From Ruminococcus sp. (GTDB lineage: Bacteria; Bacillota; Clostridia; Oscillospirales; Ruminococcaceae), in the NCBI GenBank assembly GCA_015066745.1, contig SVNW01000032.1:1-36721 (forward strand): a DNA stretch of 36,721 nt, in the 5' to 3' direction. The stretch's first letter is position 1, and every line of letters begins with the position of its first letter. Below, piece after piece: positions 1 to 9,447 of this stretch. The position numbers and the translations under genes are program-made. The notes under the pieces were generated by a model. It was not told the origin of the DNA and did not search any database. It saw only the letters and a list, made by a program, of their open reading frames with translations.

Positions 1-820
1 TTATACCCGCACGTTTTAAACAATTAAACGAACGTACCGATAAGTCAAGTTCCTCAATGGTCATCTCAAGGATTTTTTCTTTACCCTTATCGTCTTTTTC
101 GACTAATACTTCAGCTATACATGCTTCTTCTGAAAGATCAATGAACAGCTTCAGATGCTCGTTGAGGAGATTGGCTGCCTGAGAAATTGCTTCCTTAGCT
201 GAGATAGTACCATCTGTCCAAACCTCTAAAGTAAGCTTGTCAAAGTCAGTTACCTGACCAAGTCGAGTATCTTCTACATGATAATTAACCTTTAAAACAG
301 GAGTATATATACTATCAACAGCAATCACATCTATAGGCATACTGATGATCTGCTTATTACGTTCAGCCGAAACATAGCCTCTGCCTCTGTCTAAAGTAAT
401 TTCCATATATAATTTAGCATCTTTGCTAAGTGTGGCAATATGCATTCCCGGATCAAGTATATCAACTTCAGAATCGGTCTTTATATCGCCCGCTGTTACT
501 TCACACTCGCCCTCAGCTTCAATAAATATTGTCTTTGGACCATCGCTGTGAAGCTTAGCTGTTAAGCCCTTTATGCTAAGGATGATTTCTGTAACGTCTT
601 CCTTAACACCCGGAATTGTCGAAAGCTCATGATGTACTCCGTCAATTTTTACTGACGTAACAGCAACACCCGGCAGTGAGGAGAGTAATACTCGTCTTAA
701 ACTGTTACCAAGTGTTATACCATATCCACGTTCAAGTGGTGATAAAACGAACTTACCATACTTGCCGTCACTTTTGAGATCAACGGTTTCTATTTCCGGT
801 TTTTCTATTCTTTCAAGCAT
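1..820 (-). CDS. rpoA: RNA polymerase alpha subunit (partial, 3' end cut by window)
   Basis: This is the alpha subunit of RNA polymerase, which nucleates core assembly through its N-terminal domain and contacts activators and UP elements through its C-terminal domain. The 273 readable codons include the hallmark dimerisation segment [15 protein letters not shown] near residues 37-51. The reading frame stops at the window edge just inside the C-terminal domain ([14 protein letters not shown]). The family is usually 310-320 residues, so about 40 are missing. The ATG at 820 follows a strong AGGAGG six bases upstream. It is the last gene visible of the alpha operon, 77 nt after rpsD. Confidence 0.98.
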   Translation of the reverse strand, partial: MLERIEKPEIETVDLKSDGKYGKFVLSPLERGYGITLGNSLRRVLLSSLPGVAVTSVKIDGVHHELSTIPGVKEDVTEIILSIKGLTAKLHSDGPKTIFIEAEGECEVTAGDIKTDSEVDILDPGMHIATLSKDAKLYMEITLDRGRGYVSAERNKQIISMPIDVIAVDSIYTPVLKVNYHVEDTRLGQVTDFDKLTLEVWTDGTISAKEAISQAANLLNEHLKLFIDLSEEACIAEVLVEKDDKGKEKILEMTIEELDLSVRSFNCLKRAGI

Positions 821-897
821 AAAAACCCTCCTATTTCGCAATCAGATTAATAGTAATTAGTCGTTTGAACGTTAAAATATTCAATAAATCAATCAGA

Positions 898-1494
898 TTA
901 CTTAGAATACAACTCAACGATCAAATGCTCTTCTACTTCATAGTCAAGGTCTTCCTTAACAGGCATACGAACGATCTTAGCTGAGAAATCTTCCTTGTTA
1001 GCTTCGAGCCAGAGTGGAACTACTCTGCCATTTGTAGCTTCAACGATTTCCTTGAACTTAGCGCTCTTTCTGCTGTTTTCTCTGAGTGAAATAACATCAC
1101 CCGGCTTGATTCTGTAAGAAGGAATATCAATTTTCTTACCATTTACGCTGAAGTGACCATGAGTAACAAGCTGTCTTGACTCACGTCTTGTTGTAGCGAG
1201 ACCCATTCTGAATACAACGTTATCAAGTCTTGATTCAAGAATTGTGATAAGGTTTGTACCAGCCTGACCCTGCTGCTTTTCAGCGATCTCAAAGTAATGA
1301 TAGAACTGTTTTTCAAGAACACCATATATGAATTTAAGCTTCTGCTTTTCTTTAAGCTGCATACCATATTCAGAAACTTTCTTTCTGTTACCCTGGTCGC
1401 CTTTACGCTTAGATTCCTTTGCAACACCCATAACCATTGGGCTGATTCCTAAATACTTACATCTCTTAAGAAGTGGTTCTTTACTAATAGCCAT
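898..1494 (-). CDS. rpsD: 30S ribosomal protein S4
   Basis: S4 is a primary 16S rRNA binder that starts 30S assembly and, in many bacteria, represses the alpha operon. The 198-residue length is normal. The S4 RNA-binding fold is visible at about residues 92-134 (RMGLATTRRESRQLVTHGHF, then SVNGKKI). The N-terminus has a single cysteine, so it is not the four-cysteine zinc form. The start is set by GGAGG eight bases upstream. A 105-nt gap separates it from rpsK, the largest gap within this part of the operon; I found no clear hairpin or promoter in it. Confidence 0.98.
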   Translation of the reverse strand: MAISKEPLLKRCKYLGISPMVMGVAKESKRKGDQGNRKKVSEYGMQLKEKQKLKFIYGVLEKQFYHYFEIAEKQQGQAGTNLITILESRLDNVVFRMGLATTRRESRQLVTHGHFSVNGKKIDIPSYRIKPGDVISLRENSRKSAKFKEIVEATNGRVVPLWLEANKEDFSAKIVRMPVKEDLDYEVEEHLIVELYSK

Positions 1495-1599
1495 TGCTAT
1501 TACCTCCGTTTTTTAAAAAATATCGAATTTTCAAATTTTATCCGACACCAAGCAAACATTAGCTCAGTTTCATATTCATGCTAAAAATATATACAAAAA

Positions 1600-1998
1600 C
1601 TACACACGTCTTCTCTTTGGAGGACGGCATCCGTTGTGTGGGATCGGTGTTACGTCTTTGATCATCTTTACTTCGAGACCTACTGTCTGAAGTGCTCTGA
1701 TAGCAGCTTCACGACCTGAACCAGGACCCTTTACGTAAACTTCAACAGACTTAAGACCATGTTCCATAGCAGCCTTAGCAGCTACTTCTGCAGCATTCTG
1801 AGCAGCAAATGGTGTAGATTTTCTTGAACCTCTGAAACCTAAACCGCCTGAGCTTGCCCATGAAATAGCGTTACCCTGAACATCAGTGATAGTAACAATT
1901 GTGTTGTTGAAAGTGGACTGGATATGAACAGCGCCATTTTCAATGTTTTTACGCTCTCTGCGTCTTTTAACTGTAACTTTCTTCTTCTGCTGTGCCAT
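1600..1998 (-). CDS. rpsK: 30S ribosomal protein S11
   Basis: S11 sits on the 30S platform and helps shape the mRNA exit (Shine-Dalgarno) region. The 132-residue protein has the conserved core with [15 protein letters not shown] and [19 protein letters not shown], and the basic tail [15 protein letters not shown]. The lysine/arginine-rich N-terminus ([18 protein letters not shown]) is typical of Firmicutes. It lies 15 nt downstream of rpsM, which implies co-translation in the alpha operon. The identification rests on end-to-end family resemblance. Confidence 0.98.
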   Translation of the reverse strand: MAQQKKKVTVKRRRERKNIENGAVHIQSTFNNTIVTITDVQGNAISWASSGGLGFRGSRKSTPFAAQNAAEVAAKAAMEHGLKSVEVYVKGPGSGREAAIRALQTVGLEVKMIKDVTPIPHNGCRPPKRRRV

Positions 1999-2013
1999 TG
2001 TTCATTTCCCTCC

Positions 2014-2382
2014 TTACTTCTTCTTGTTAGCTATTGTCTTAACAGGACCCTTACGAGTTCTAGCGTTTGTCTTAGTACGCTGTCCTCTTACAGGGAGACC
2101 CTTACGATGACGAATACCACGATAGCAGTTTATTTCAACAAGTCTCTTGATGTTGAGTGCAACTTCTCTTCTGAGATCACCTTCAACATTGCAATTCTTG
2201 TCAATATACTCACGAAGCTTGTTTTCTTCTTCATCTGTAAGATCTTTAACTCTTGTGTCAGGATTAACACCTGTTTCAGCTAAAATCTTCTTAGCAGTTG
2301 TGTTACCAATACCGAAAATGTAAGTAAGAGCAATTTCAACTCTCTTATTCTTCGGTAAGTCAATACCAGCTATTCTTGCCAT
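2014..2382 (-). CDS. rpsM: 30S ribosomal protein S13
   Basis: S13 is a 30S head protein that contacts the P-site tRNA and forms bridges to the 50S subunit. The protein is 122 residues, the usual length. It starts with [21 protein letters not shown], has the helix-two-turn-helix region, and ends in the basic tail [19 protein letters not shown]-like block that reaches the decoding centre. It follows rpmJ by 33 nt and precedes rpsK by 15 nt, the standard infA-rpmJ-rpsM-rpsK order. Confidence 0.98.
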   Translation of the reverse strand: MARIAGIDLPKNKRVEIALTYIFGIGNTTAKKILAETGVNPDTRVKDLTDEEENKLREYIDKNCNVEGDLRREVALNIKRLVEINCYRGIRHRKGLPVRGQRTKTNARTRKGPVKTIANKKK

Positions 2383-2415
2383 TAACTAATTGCACCTCCA
2401 TTTGTGGACTAAATA

Positions 2416-2529
2416 TTAGCCCTGTCTTTGTTTATGCTTTGGATTTTCGCAGATAACCATGATTCTTCCTTTGCGCTTGATTACCTTACACTTCTCGCAC
2501 ATTGGCTTTACTGAAGGTCTAACTTTCAT
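2416..2529 (-). CDS. rpmJ: 50S ribosomal protein L36 (37 residues)
   Basis: L36 is the smallest ribosomal protein and stabilises 23S rRNA near the GTPase centre. The gene is too short for most ORF finders, but the frame reads [14 protein letters not shown] to NPKHKQRQG, exactly 37 residues. The zinc-ribbon ligands C11, C14, C27 and H32 are all present, so this is the zinc-binding form, not the zinc-free paralogue. An AAGGAGG lies upstream of the ATG. Its position between infA and rpsM is canonical. Confidence 0.97.
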   Translation of the reverse strand: MKVRPSVKPMCEKCKVIKRKGRIMVICENPKHKQRQG

Positions 2530-2580
2530 CGAAAATACCTCCTTTTGATAGTTAGAAAAAGGAACATACCCTTGTAAAGT

Positions 2581-2799
2581 TTATTTACTTCTCCAGGTAA
2601 TTCTGCCTCTTGTCAGGTCATAAGGTGACATTTCAACAGTTACCTTATCACCGGGCACTATACGAATATAATTCATTCTTAACTTGCCTGATATATGAGT
2701 CAGGATCTTGTGACCGTTTGGCAATTCAACACGAAACATCGCGTTAGGAAGTGCCTCGACCACTGTTGCTTCAACCTCGATAGAATCTTCTTTTGCCAT
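2581..2799 (-). CDS. infA: Translation initiation factor IF-1
   Basis: IF-1 binds the ribosomal A site during initiation and aids IF-2 and IF-3. The 72-residue length is exactly that of the family. The OB fold is recognisable by [34 protein letters not shown] and the tail [13 protein letters not shown]. It starts 3 nt after the stop of the KOW-domain gene, so its ribosome-binding site (GAGG) lies inside that gene's last codons. This suggests translational coupling. Confidence 0.98.
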   Translation of the reverse strand: MAKEDSIEVEATVVEALPNAMFRVELPNGHKILTHISGKLRMNYIRIVPGDKVTVEMSPYDLTRGRITWRSK

Positions 2800-2802
2800 A
2801 AT

Positions 2803-3066
2803 CTAAACCTCACTTTCATTTACCGAACAATCAATGTTCTTAAGTACCATCTTAAGCTTTTTATTAGTAATATCATTAATATCAATCACAGTGCCTGTCA
2901 TTTTCAGATGCTTAATACTTTTTTTCTTAGGTCCGGAAAGTTTCCTCGTCCTGCCATCAGATATCAAAACATATTTTCTGTCATCTGATATTTCAGTTAC
3001 AACAAAGTAAATACCTTTGTCACGTCCTGCGATAGCCTTAACTACCATACCCTTTACTATTTCCAC
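2803..3066 (-). CDS. KOW-domain RNA-binding protein (L14e-like)
   Basis: This is an 87-residue protein with a KOW motif near the N-terminus (GMVVKAIAGRDKGIYFVV). KOW folds bind RNA in L24, L26 and NusG families. Small L14e/KOW proteins at this site between map and infA are known from many Clostridia and Bacilli, but their role is not well defined; association with ribosomes is the reasonable inference. The start is GTG at 3066, preceded by GGAGG at a good distance. No upstream ATG fits a ribosome-binding site. It follows map by 13 nt. Confidence 0.9.
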   Translation of the reverse strand: MEIVKGMVVKAIAGRDKGIYFVVTEISDDRKYVLISDGRTRKLSGPKKKSIKHLKMTGTVIDINDITNKKLKMVLKNIDCSVNESEV

Positions 3067-3079
3067 AATATCCTCCGAT

Positions 3080-3829
3080 TTATGGCTGAGTCAAAATAAC
3101 GACGCCCTCTGAAGTTATTGCTATAGTGTGCTCAAAATGAGCTGAAAGTGAACCGCTGGTCGTTACAACTGTCCATCCGTCATCCAGAGTCTTTACACCC
3201 GCACCTTTGATGTTTATCATCGGTTCGATTGCAAATGTCATTCCGGCTACAAGTCTGGCGCCATGTCCGGGAACACCGAAATTAGGAACTTCAGGGTCTT
3301 CATGCAGCTGTCTTCCGACACCATGACCAACATATTTCCTTACTACGCCATATCCTCTGGATTCACAATATTCCTGAACTGTATGAGATATATCACCTAT
3401 ACGGGCGCCTACCTTTGCAACATCTATTGCAGCATACAGACTGGCTTTTGTAACCTCCAGGAGTTTTTTTGCTTCGTCCGATATCTCACCTACCGGAAAG
3501 GTTGCACATGTATCACTGTGAAAACCATCTTTATAAGCACCAAGATCGATACTTACTATATCACCGGCTTTAAGTATCCTCTTTGGAGAAGGAATGCCGT
3601 GAATAAGTTCTTCATTTACTGAAATACACGCACTTGCGGGAAAACCACCATAACGATAAAACGAAGGTTTAGCTCCGTTTTTCACAATATAATCGTGAAC
3701 GATTTTATTGAGCTGCATTGTTGTCATTCCCGGTTTTATTGATTCACCTACAAGCTTCAACGCACCGCCGGCAATTTTACCGGCAACACGCATTTTAGCT
3801 AAATCAGCAGTTGATTTTAAAGTAATCAT
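3080..3829 (-). CDS. map: Methionine aminopeptidase, type I
   Basis: This enzyme removes the initiator methionine from nascent proteins in the cytoplasm. At 249 residues it is the short type Ia form without an N-terminal zinc extension. The metal and active-site residues are visible in order: His in LIHGIPSP, two Asp in SIDLGAYKDGFHSDTCATF, His in YVGHGVGRQLHEDP, Glu in FAIEPMIN and Glu in SAHFEHTIAIT. It starts 4 nt after the adk stop, with AGGAG inside the adk end, so the two are probably translationally coupled. Confidence 0.97.
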   Translation of the reverse strand: MITLKSTADLAKMRVAGKIAGGALKLVGESIKPGMTTMQLNKIVHDYIVKNGAKPSFYRYGGFPASACISVNEELIHGIPSPKRILKAGDIVSIDLGAYKDGFHSDTCATFPVGEISDEAKKLLEVTKASLYAAIDVAKVGARIGDISHTVQEYCESRGYGVVRKYVGHGVGRQLHEDPEVPNFGVPGHGARLVAGMTFAIEPMINIKGAGVKTLDDGWTVVTTSGSLSAHFEHTIAITSEGVVILTQP

Positions 3830-3833
3830 TCAA

Positions 3834-4466
3834 TCAAGCTCCTACAACCTTGAGTGTAAGTTTCGAAGTTTCAGAAACTTCTTCCTGTCCGATTACTGTC
3901 TCAAGTTTACCCTGTTTTGTGTAGTAGTCCTTAAGAGGAGCTGTCTGTTTATGATAAACGTCCAGTCTGTCAAGTACTGTCTGTGGCTGATCGTCCTTAC
4001 GGATGATTGTTTCTGCACCGCACTTGTCACATTTTCCTTCAACCTTTGAAGGTTTGAAATCAACATGATAAGTAGCACCGCAACCACTGCATACTCTTCT
4101 TCCTGAAACACGCTGTTTTATTGTTTCATCAGGAACAAAGATTTCAACAACTTTATCAATGGTAACACCCATTGCATCAAGTGCCTCTGCCTGTGGAACT
4201 GTTCTTGGGAAACCATCAAGGATAAATCCGTTCTTGCAGTCATCACAAGCTATTCTGTCCTTCAGAATTCCTATTACGATTTCATCTGAAACAAGTGCAC
4301 CGCTGTCCATAGCTTCTTTAGCTTTAAGACCGTACTCTGTACCGTTCTTTACAGCTTCACGTAAAATGTTTCCTGTAGAAATCTGAGGAATGTTAAGTGC
4401 ATCAGAGATAACCTCTGCCTGTGTACCTTTTCCTGCACCAGGAGCACCAAGTAAAATCAAATTCAT
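3834..4466 (-). CDS. adk: Adenylate kinase, zinc-LID form
   Basis: Adenylate kinase interconverts ATP + AMP and 2 ADP. The P-loop is [10 protein letters not shown] at residues 7-16, followed by the AMP-binding region ([12 protein letters not shown]) and [12 protein letters not shown]. The LID domain carries two CxxC pairs (CSGC and CDKC), which in Gram-positive enzymes bind a structural zinc. The 210-residue length is usual. It lies 18 nt after secY and 4 nt before map, the classic secY-adk-map cluster. Confidence 0.98.
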   Translation of the reverse strand: MNLILLGAPGAGKGTQAEVISDALNIPQISTGNILREAVKNGTEYGLKAKEAMDSGALVSDEIVIGILKDRIACDDCKNGFILDGFPRTVPQAEALDAMGVTIDKVVEIFVPDETIKQRVSGRRVCSGCGATYHVDFKPSKVEGKCDKCGAETIIRKDDQPQTVLDRLDVYHKQTAPLKDYYTKQGKLETVIGQEEVSETSKLTLKVVGA

Positions 4467-4484
4467 AATCTTAACCCCCTATAT

Positions 4485-5801
4485 TTATTCGAGGAATCCC
4501 TTATGATGACGCATCATAAGCTGTGATTCCATAGTACGTACTGTTTCAAGAGCAACGCTTACAACGATAAGAATCGAAGTACCACCAAGAGCAAGGTTTC
4601 CGAGTTCCGGGAAAACTGCACCTACGATTGAAGGAAGAACAGCGATAAAACCAAGGAATATAGCACCTACAAGAGTTATCTTTGAAAGAACTCTCTGAAT
4701 ATAATCAGCTGTAGGCTTACCAGGTCTGATACCAGGAATACCACCGTTACTCTGACGGAGATTGTTTGCTATTTCAACAGGATTGTACTGCATTGAAACA
4801 TAGAAGTAGTTAAAACCAATGATGAGGAAGAATAATACAATTGAATAAAGCGGTTTTGTGTAACCGAATATATTTGTAAATCCTTCGTAGAATTTGCCCC
4901 ACCATGTTGTGTTATCCTTAGGAGGGAACAACATTCCAAGTGTCATAGGCAGTGAAACAAAAGCGTTTGCGAAGATGATAGGCATTACACCACTCATACA
5001 TACCTTTACAGGAATATGTGTATTCTGTCCGCCGTACTGTTTTCTGCCAACAACTCTCTTTGCATACTGGATAGGAATTCTTCTTTCAGATTCATTCATA
5101 AATACGATAAATCCTACTATTACTACGAATCCTATAAGAACAAATATATCAACAAAAACATAAGGATTTGGTGTGTTTATCGCTGTCTGTATCATGCTGA
5201 TAAGCGATGTTGGGAAACCTGCGAGGATACCTGCAAAGATGAGTATCGAAACACCGTTTCCTATACCCTTTTCGTTTACTCTGTTACCAAGCCATACAAT
5301 AGCCATGGAACCTGCAATAAATGATACTATAATTACTATAGCAGCAAATACGCCTTCACCGCCTGTTGTATATGTCACAGCGCCTGACTTCTTCATGATG
5401 AGATAGTAGGCAAATGCCATGAATATTGATAAACCAAGTGAAACAAATGAGGAGATCTTGTCGATTTTTTTACGACCCTCTTCGCCTTCTTTCGATAATC
5501 GCTCAAGAGGCGGAAGAGCATACGTCAACAACTGAACTATGATAGAAGCATTGATAAATGGCTGAATGCCCAATGCAAATACTGTAGCTCTCGACATAGC
5601 GCCACCTGAAAAGAGATTCAGATAACCGAATACGCCGGCTTCGTTGTTTGTATCCATCCATGATGCAAGTACCTCTGCATCAAGGAATGGAGCAGGAATA
5701 AATATAGAACCAATTCTGAAGACGATAATGATCAGTAATGTGTATAAAAGCTTTTTACGAGTTTCTTGAACCTTCCAAGCATTTCTTATAGTCTGGAGCA
5801 C
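4485..5801 (-). CDS. secY: Protein translocase channel subunit SecY
   Basis: SecY forms the protein-conducting channel of the Sec translocon in the cytoplasmic membrane. The 438-residue protein has ten hydrophobic segments and the family landmarks IIVFRIGSIFIPAP (first helix), the plug region near GGAMSRATVFALGIQPFINAS, and the C-terminal loop RQSNGGIPGIRPGKPTADY. The gene starts 1 nt after rplO and precedes adk by 18 nt. The secreted enzymes elsewhere in the window carry N-terminal signal peptides and would use this route. Confidence 0.98.
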   Translation of the reverse strand: MLQTIRNAWKVQETRKKLLYTLLIIIVFRIGSIFIPAPFLDAEVLASWMDTNNEAGVFGYLNLFSGGAMSRATVFALGIQPFINASIIVQLLTYALPPLERLSKEGEEGRKKIDKISSFVSLGLSIFMAFAYYLIMKKSGAVTYTTGGEGVFAAIVIIVSFIAGSMAIVWLGNRVNEKGIGNGVSILIFAGILAGFPTSLISMIQTAINTPNPYVFVDIFVLIGFVVIVGFIVFMNESERRIPIQYAKRVVGRKQYGGQNTHIPVKVCMSGVMPIIFANAFVSLPMTLGMLFPPKDNTTWWGKFYEGFTNIFGYTKPLYSIVLFFLIIGFNYFYVSMQYNPVEIANNLRQSNGGIPGIRPGKPTADYIQRVLSKITLVGAIFLGFIAVLPSIVGAVFPELGNLALGGTSILIVVSVALETVRTMESQLMMRHHKGFLE

Positions 5802-5802
5802 A

Positions 5803-6240
5803 TTACATCACCTCAGTCTTCCCACCGGCTTTCTCAATTTTCTCTGTAGCAGACTGAGAGAACTTTGCAGCCTTAACTGTTACTTTTGATGTAAGTTCAC
5901 CATTACCTAAAACCTTAACACCATCGTACTCTTTCTTGATTAAACCAGCTGCTTTGAGTAATTCTGCATCTACAACTGTACCGTCCTTAAACTTATTAAG
6001 ATCAGAAACATTGATGATTGCATACTTTGTAGCAAAAATGTTGTTGAAGCCTCTCTTTGGTATACGTCTCATTAAAGGCATCTGTCCGCCTTCGAAACCG
6101 ATACGTACGCCACCGCCTGAACGAGCCTTCTGTCCCTTATGACCTTTACCGGCAGTCTTACCGTTACCTGAACCGTGACCTCTACCTACACGCTTACATT
6201 CTTTAGAAGCCTGAGCAGGAGTTAATTCATGTAATTTCAT
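5803..6240 (-). CDS. rplO: 50S ribosomal protein L15
   Basis: L15 is a late-assembly 50S protein that bridges several 23S rRNA domains. The protein has 145 residues. It starts [21 protein letters not shown] and has the long glycine- and lysine-rich extension ([20 protein letters not shown]) that penetrates the rRNA core, followed by [18 protein letters not shown]. It is preceded by rpmD (18 nt) and its stop is 1 nt before the secY start, so secY is very probably coupled to it. Confidence 0.98.
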   Translation of the reverse strand: MKLHELTPAQASKECKRVGRGHGSGNGKTAGKGHKGQKARSGGGVRIGFEGGQMPLMRRIPKRGFNNIFATKYAIINVSDLNKFKDGTVVDAELLKAAGLIKKEYDGVKVLGNGELTSKVTVKAAKFSQSATEKIEKAGGKTEVM

Positions 6241-6258
6241 CTATGTGCACCTCCCTGC

Positions 6259-6435
6259 TTATACTTCTTTAACCTCAACGAGATGAGAAATTGTCTTGAT
6301 TTTGCCCATTGTCTGTGCATTATCAGGCTGTGTTACAACCTCACCGATTTTCTTAAGTCCAAGTGAATGAGCTGTTTCGATCTGATTTTTCTTGCAACCA
6401 ATGAGACTTCTTACGAGCTTGATCTGTTTTGCCAT
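6259..6435 (-). CDS. rpmD: 50S ribosomal protein L30
   Basis: L30 is a small 50S protein. From the chosen start it has 58 residues (MAKQIKLVRSLIGCKKNQIET onward), the usual bacterial size. An in-frame GTG three codons upstream overlaps the ribosome-binding site AAGGAG, which is eight bases from the ATG at 6435, so the ATG is the better start. The conserved pattern LxRSLIGCKKNQ and HSLGLKKIGEVV identifies it. It lies between rpsE and rplO. Confidence 0.96.
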   Translation of the reverse strand: MAKQIKLVRSLIGCKKNQIETAHSLGLKKIGEVVTQPDNAQTMGKIKTISHLVEVKEV

Positions 6436-6447
6436 TGAACTCACTCC

Positions 6448-6948
6448 TTAACCTAAAATTTCTTTTACAGATTTGCCTCTCTTTTCAGCAACTTCCTTAG
6501 CAGAAGTACATTCGCTCAATCCCTTGATTGTAGCTCTTACTACGTTGCATGGATTGTTTGAACGAAGAGACTTTGTTCTGATATCCTTGATACCAGCCAT
6601 TTCAACAACGGCACGAACAGGACCACCTGCGATAACACCTGTACCAGGAGCAGCCGGTTTCATAAGAACACAACCTGCGCCGAATTTACCGATGATATCG
6701 TGAGGAATTGTTGTACCTCTGAGAGAAACCTTTACAAGGTTCTTCTTAGCATCTTCAATACCCTTACGGATAGCATCCGGAACTTCACCGGATTTGCCAA
6801 GACCGAAACCTACTGTACCGTTTCCGTCGCCTACTACTACGAGTGCAGAGAACTTCATTATACGGCCGCCCTTAACAGTCTTTGAAACTCTGTTAATGGA
6901 AACAACCTTTTCTGAAAGCTCCAGTGTTGAAGCATCTATTTTAGCCAA
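6448..6948 (-). CDS. rpsE: 30S ribosomal protein S5
   Basis: S5 lies at the mRNA entry channel and affects decoding fidelity. The protein is 166 residues. The N-terminal double-stranded RNA-binding-like domain ([36 protein letters not shown]) is followed by the C-terminal domain with [19 protein letters not shown]. The loop around VKGGR, where spectinomycin-resistance changes are known in other bacteria, looks unaltered. It is 16 nt after rplR and 12 nt before rpmD. Confidence 0.98.
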   Translation of the reverse strand: MAKIDASTLELSEKVVSINRVSKTVKGGRIMKFSALVVVGDGNGTVGFGLGKSGEVPDAIRKGIEDAKKNLVKVSLRGTTIPHDIIGKFGAGCVLMKPAAPGTGVIAGGPVRAVVEMAGIKDIRTKSLRSNNPCNVVRATIKGLSECTSAKEVAEKRGKSVKEILG

Positions 6949-6964
6949 AGCGCTTTCCTCCTTA

Positions 6965-7324
6965 TTAGAATTCTAATCCGTTTTCACGAGCAGATTCAGC
7001 AAGCTCTTTGATACGGCCATGATAAATGTTACCGCCTCTGTCGAATACAACAGTTGTGATACCCTTATCCTTAGCCTGCTTAGCTATCATCTGACCTACT
7101 GTACGAGCACCGTCTTTGTTTCCGCCGTTGCCTTCAAAATCCTTTGAAAGACTTGATGCAGAAGCCAATGTAACGCCATTTACGTCATCAATAACCTGTG
7201 CATAAATGTGCTTTGAGGAGCGAAAAACATTGAGACGTGGACGCTCAGGTGTACCGGAGATCTTAACACGTACTCTGCGGTGTCTAGCTTCTCTAGCTTT
7301 ATTCTTGTCAGCCTTTTTAACCAT
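6965..7324 (-). CDS. rplR: 50S ribosomal protein L18
   Basis: L18 carries 5S rRNA into the central protuberance together with L5. The 119-residue protein has the basic N-terminus ([21 protein letters not shown]), the block [21 protein letters not shown], and the C-terminal [26 protein letters not shown]. These match the family from end to end. It lies 18 nt after rplF and 16 nt before rpsE. Confidence 0.98.
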   Translation of the reverse strand: MVKKADKNKAREARHRRVRVKISGTPERPRLNVFRSSKHIYAQVIDDVNGVTLASASSLSKDFEGNGGNKDGARTVGQMIAKQAKDKGITTVVFDRGGNIYHGRIKELAESARENGLEF

Positions 7325-7342
7325 TGCGATTCACTCCTTTTA

Positions 7343-7888
7343 TTACTTCTTACCTTTACCGGCTTTACCCTCTTTACGGATAATTCTTTCGCCTTCGTAT
7401 CTGATACCCTTGCCCTTATATGGCTCCGGTGGACGTTTTTCACGTATTTCAGCTGCGAACTGACCAACCTTCTGCTTGTCGATACCATTGATGATGATCT
7501 TGTTTGGGTTAGGAACATCAATTGTGATACCGTCTCTTTCAGGCATGATAACCTGATGTGAGAAACCGAGGTTCATTACGAGATCTTTACCCTGCTTAGC
7601 AACACGGTAACCAACACCTTCAACTTCGAGAGTCTTTGAGAAACCTGTTGTAACACCTGTGATCATGTTAGCAATAAGTGTTCTTGTAAGACCGTGAAGT
7701 GACTTATGATTCTTGTTTTCTGATGGACGTGTAACTGTGATAACACCATCAGCTATTTCAATACCCATTTCTTTGGAAAACTGCTTTGAGATTTCGCCCT
7801 TAGCGCCCTTTACAGTGATTAAGTTATTGTCGTTCTTAACTTCAACTCCGGCTGGGACACTAATTGGCATTCTACCTATTCTTGACAT
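7343..7888 (-). CDS. rplF: 50S ribosomal protein L6
   Basis: L6 sits near the factor-binding site of the 50S subunit. The 181-residue protein has two related domains: the first begins MSRIGRMPISVPAGVEV, and the second has GVGYRVAKQGKDLVMNLGFSH and PNPNKIIINGIDKQKVGQFAA. The C-terminal block RPPEPYKGKGIRYEGE is the 23S rRNA-binding signature. It follows rpsH by 12 nt and precedes rplR by 18 nt. Confidence 0.98.
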   Translation of the reverse strand: MSRIGRMPISVPAGVEVKNDNNLITVKGAKGEISKQFSKEMGIEIADGVITVTRPSENKNHKSLHGLTRTLIANMITGVTTGFSKTLEVEGVGYRVAKQGKDLVMNLGFSHQVIMPERDGITIDVPNPNKIIINGIDKQKVGQFAAEIREKRPPEPYKGKGIRYEGERIIRKEGKAGKGKK

Positions 7889-7900
7889 TATGTGTCCTCC

Positions 7901-8299
7901 TTACCATACAAATGCGAGAACTTCGCCGCCTACATGAAGTTCACGAGCCTTCTTGTCAGTCATGATTCCCTTTGATGTGGAAACAACTGCTATACCAAGA
8001 CCCTTTCTTACCTTAGGCATATCCTCACAACTTGAATAAATACGCAAACCCGGTTTTGAAACCCTACGTAAGCCAGTAATAACCGGTGACTTGTTTTCAC
8101 CATATTTAAGAGTAATTCTTATAATACCCTGCTTACCATCTTCAATCACCTGAAAGCTCTTAACATAACCTTCATCAACGAGAATCTGTGTGATAGCTTT
8201 CTTAACGTTTGAAGCGGGAACATCAACCGTAGCGTGCTTAGCTGAATTCGCATTACGAATTCTTGTCAATATATCTGCTATAGTATCAGTAATCTGCAT
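7901..8299 (-). CDS. rpsH: 30S ribosomal protein S8
   Basis: S8 is a primary 16S rRNA binder; in Escherichia coli it also represses the spc operon by binding a site near rplE. The 132-residue protein begins [20 protein letters not shown] and ends with the signature [26 protein letters not shown]. No spc-type S8 target hairpin was searched for systematically here. It is 23 nt after rpsN and 12 nt before rplF. Confidence 0.98.
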   Translation of the reverse strand: MQITDTIADILTRIRNANSAKHATVDVPASNVKKAITQILVDEGYVKSFQVIEDGKQGIIRITLKYGENKSPVITGLRRVSKPGLRIYSSCEDMPKVRKGLGIAVVSTSKGIMTDKKARELHVGGEVLAFVW

Positions 8300-8322
8300 G
8301 CCGAATAACCTCCTTTATAATA

Positions 8323-8508
8323 TTACCAGCTAGCCTTCTTAACTCCTGGAATCTGACCATCATGAGCTAATTCTCTGAAGCAGATACGGCAAATGCCGAA
8401 CTTTCTGAGATAAGCATGTGGTCTTCCACAAATCTTGCATCTGTTGTAAGCACGTGTGGAGTATTTAGGAGTTTTCTGCTGTTTTAATACCATCGCTTTT
8501 TTAGCCAT
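8323..8508 (-). CDS. rpsN: 30S ribosomal protein S14, zinc-binding type
   Basis: S14 is a 30S head protein. This is the short 61-residue zinc form (also called rpsZ): the CKIC and CRIC pairs in [20 protein letters not shown] provide the four ligands. Zinc-free S14 is about 89-100 residues and lacks these cysteines. The C-terminus [16 protein letters not shown] is typical. It is 17 nt after rplE. Presence of this form suggests normal zinc supply; a zinc-free paralogue, if any, lies elsewhere. Confidence 0.98.
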   Translation of the reverse strand: MAKKAMVLKQQKTPKYSTRAYNRCKICGRPHAYLRKFGICRICFRELAHDGQIPGVKKASW

Positions 8509-8525
8509 TTCTAAATCCTCCTACA

Positions 8526-9065
8526 TTACTTAGCAAATGGAGCACCCATTAATGTAAGCAGCTCCTTTGCTTCTTCATCAGTGTTAGCTGTTGTGATAAA
8601 GTTGATGTCCATACCTCTTACTTTATCGATCTTATCATATTCGATTTCAGGGAAAATGAGCTGTTCCTTGATACCTGTAGAGTAGTTTCCTCTGCCATCG
8701 AATGAGTTAGGGTTAATACCTCTGAAGTCACGAACACGTGGTAATGAAACGTTGAAGAACTTATCGAGGAATTCGTACATACGTTCATTTCTGAGTGTTA
8801 CCTTAACGCCGATTGGCATGCCTTCACGAAGTTTGAAGTTAGCTACAGACTTCTTAGCACGGCATACAACAGGCTTCTGACCTGTTATTGTAGCCAAATC
8901 GTTCATGATTGCGTCGATAACCTTAGCATTTTCTCTAGCTTCACCTGCACCGACATTGATAACGATCTTGTCGATTTTCGGAATCTGCATTACGCTTTTG
9001 TAACCAAACTTCTTCATCATAGCAGGAGCTACAGTGCTATTATAATAGTCTTTCATTCTAGCCAT
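8526..9065 (-). CDS. rplE: 50S ribosomal protein L5
   Basis: L5 binds 5S rRNA and contacts the P-site tRNA. The 179-residue protein has the landmarks [38 protein letters not shown] and [18 protein letters not shown], and ends with the conserved [22 protein letters not shown]. It follows rplX by 12 nt and precedes rpsN by 17 nt, with a Shine-Dalgarno GGAG just upstream. Confidence 0.98.
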   Translation of the reverse strand: MARMKDYYNSTVAPAMMKKFGYKSVMQIPKIDKIVINVGAGEARENAKVIDAIMNDLATITGQKPVVCRAKKSVANFKLREGMPIGVKVTLRNERMYEFLDKFFNVSLPRVRDFRGINPNSFDGRGNYSTGIKEQLIFPEIEYDKIDKVRGMDINFITTANTDEEAKELLTLMGAPFAK

Positions 9066-9077
9066 GTCGTTTCTCCT

Positions 9078-9434
9078 TTACTTAAATGAAGCTCCGCATT
9101 TTTTGCAAACGCGTAACTTTTCTTGCTTATCATCTTTACCATTTTCAAAAGTATGGCCTACTCTTGTAGGTTTGCCACACTTAGGGCAAACAAGCTGTAC
9201 CTTGCAAGCGTAAATAGGAGCTTCAGCCTGAACTATTCCGCCTACCTGGCCCATTCTTGTTGGCTTAACATGCTTAGTAACGAAGTTGATACCTTCAACT
9301 ATTACTTTGCCTTCCTTAGGGCTAACTTCAAGAACCTTACCGGTTTTTCTCTTGTTGTTGCCTTCAAATTTATCGTTGTACTTACCTGTAAGCAATACGA
9401 CTGTGTCACCTTTTTTTACATGTACTTTACTCAT
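9078..9434 (-). CDS. rplX: 50S ribosomal protein L24 with C-terminal zinc ribbon
   Basis: L24 is one of the two assembly-initiator proteins of the 50S subunit. The KOW core ([19 protein letters not shown]) is followed by the conserved [12 protein letters not shown]. The C-terminus has two CxxC pairs (CPKC and CKKC), a zinc-ribbon version found in several Clostridia; the 118-residue length is a little above the common 100-105. An in-frame start exists at 9467 inside rplN, but GGAGG is seven bases from the ATG at 9434, which I prefer. The adjacent ATG at 9437 is possible. Confidence 0.96.
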   Translation of the reverse strand: MSKVHVKKGDTVVLLTGKYNDKFEGNNKRKTGKVLEVSPKEGKVIVEGINFVTKHVKPTRMGQVGGIVQAEAPIYACKVQLVCPKCGKPTRVGHTFENGKDDKQEKLRVCKKCGASFK

Positions 9435-9447
9435 CATGACACCTCCA

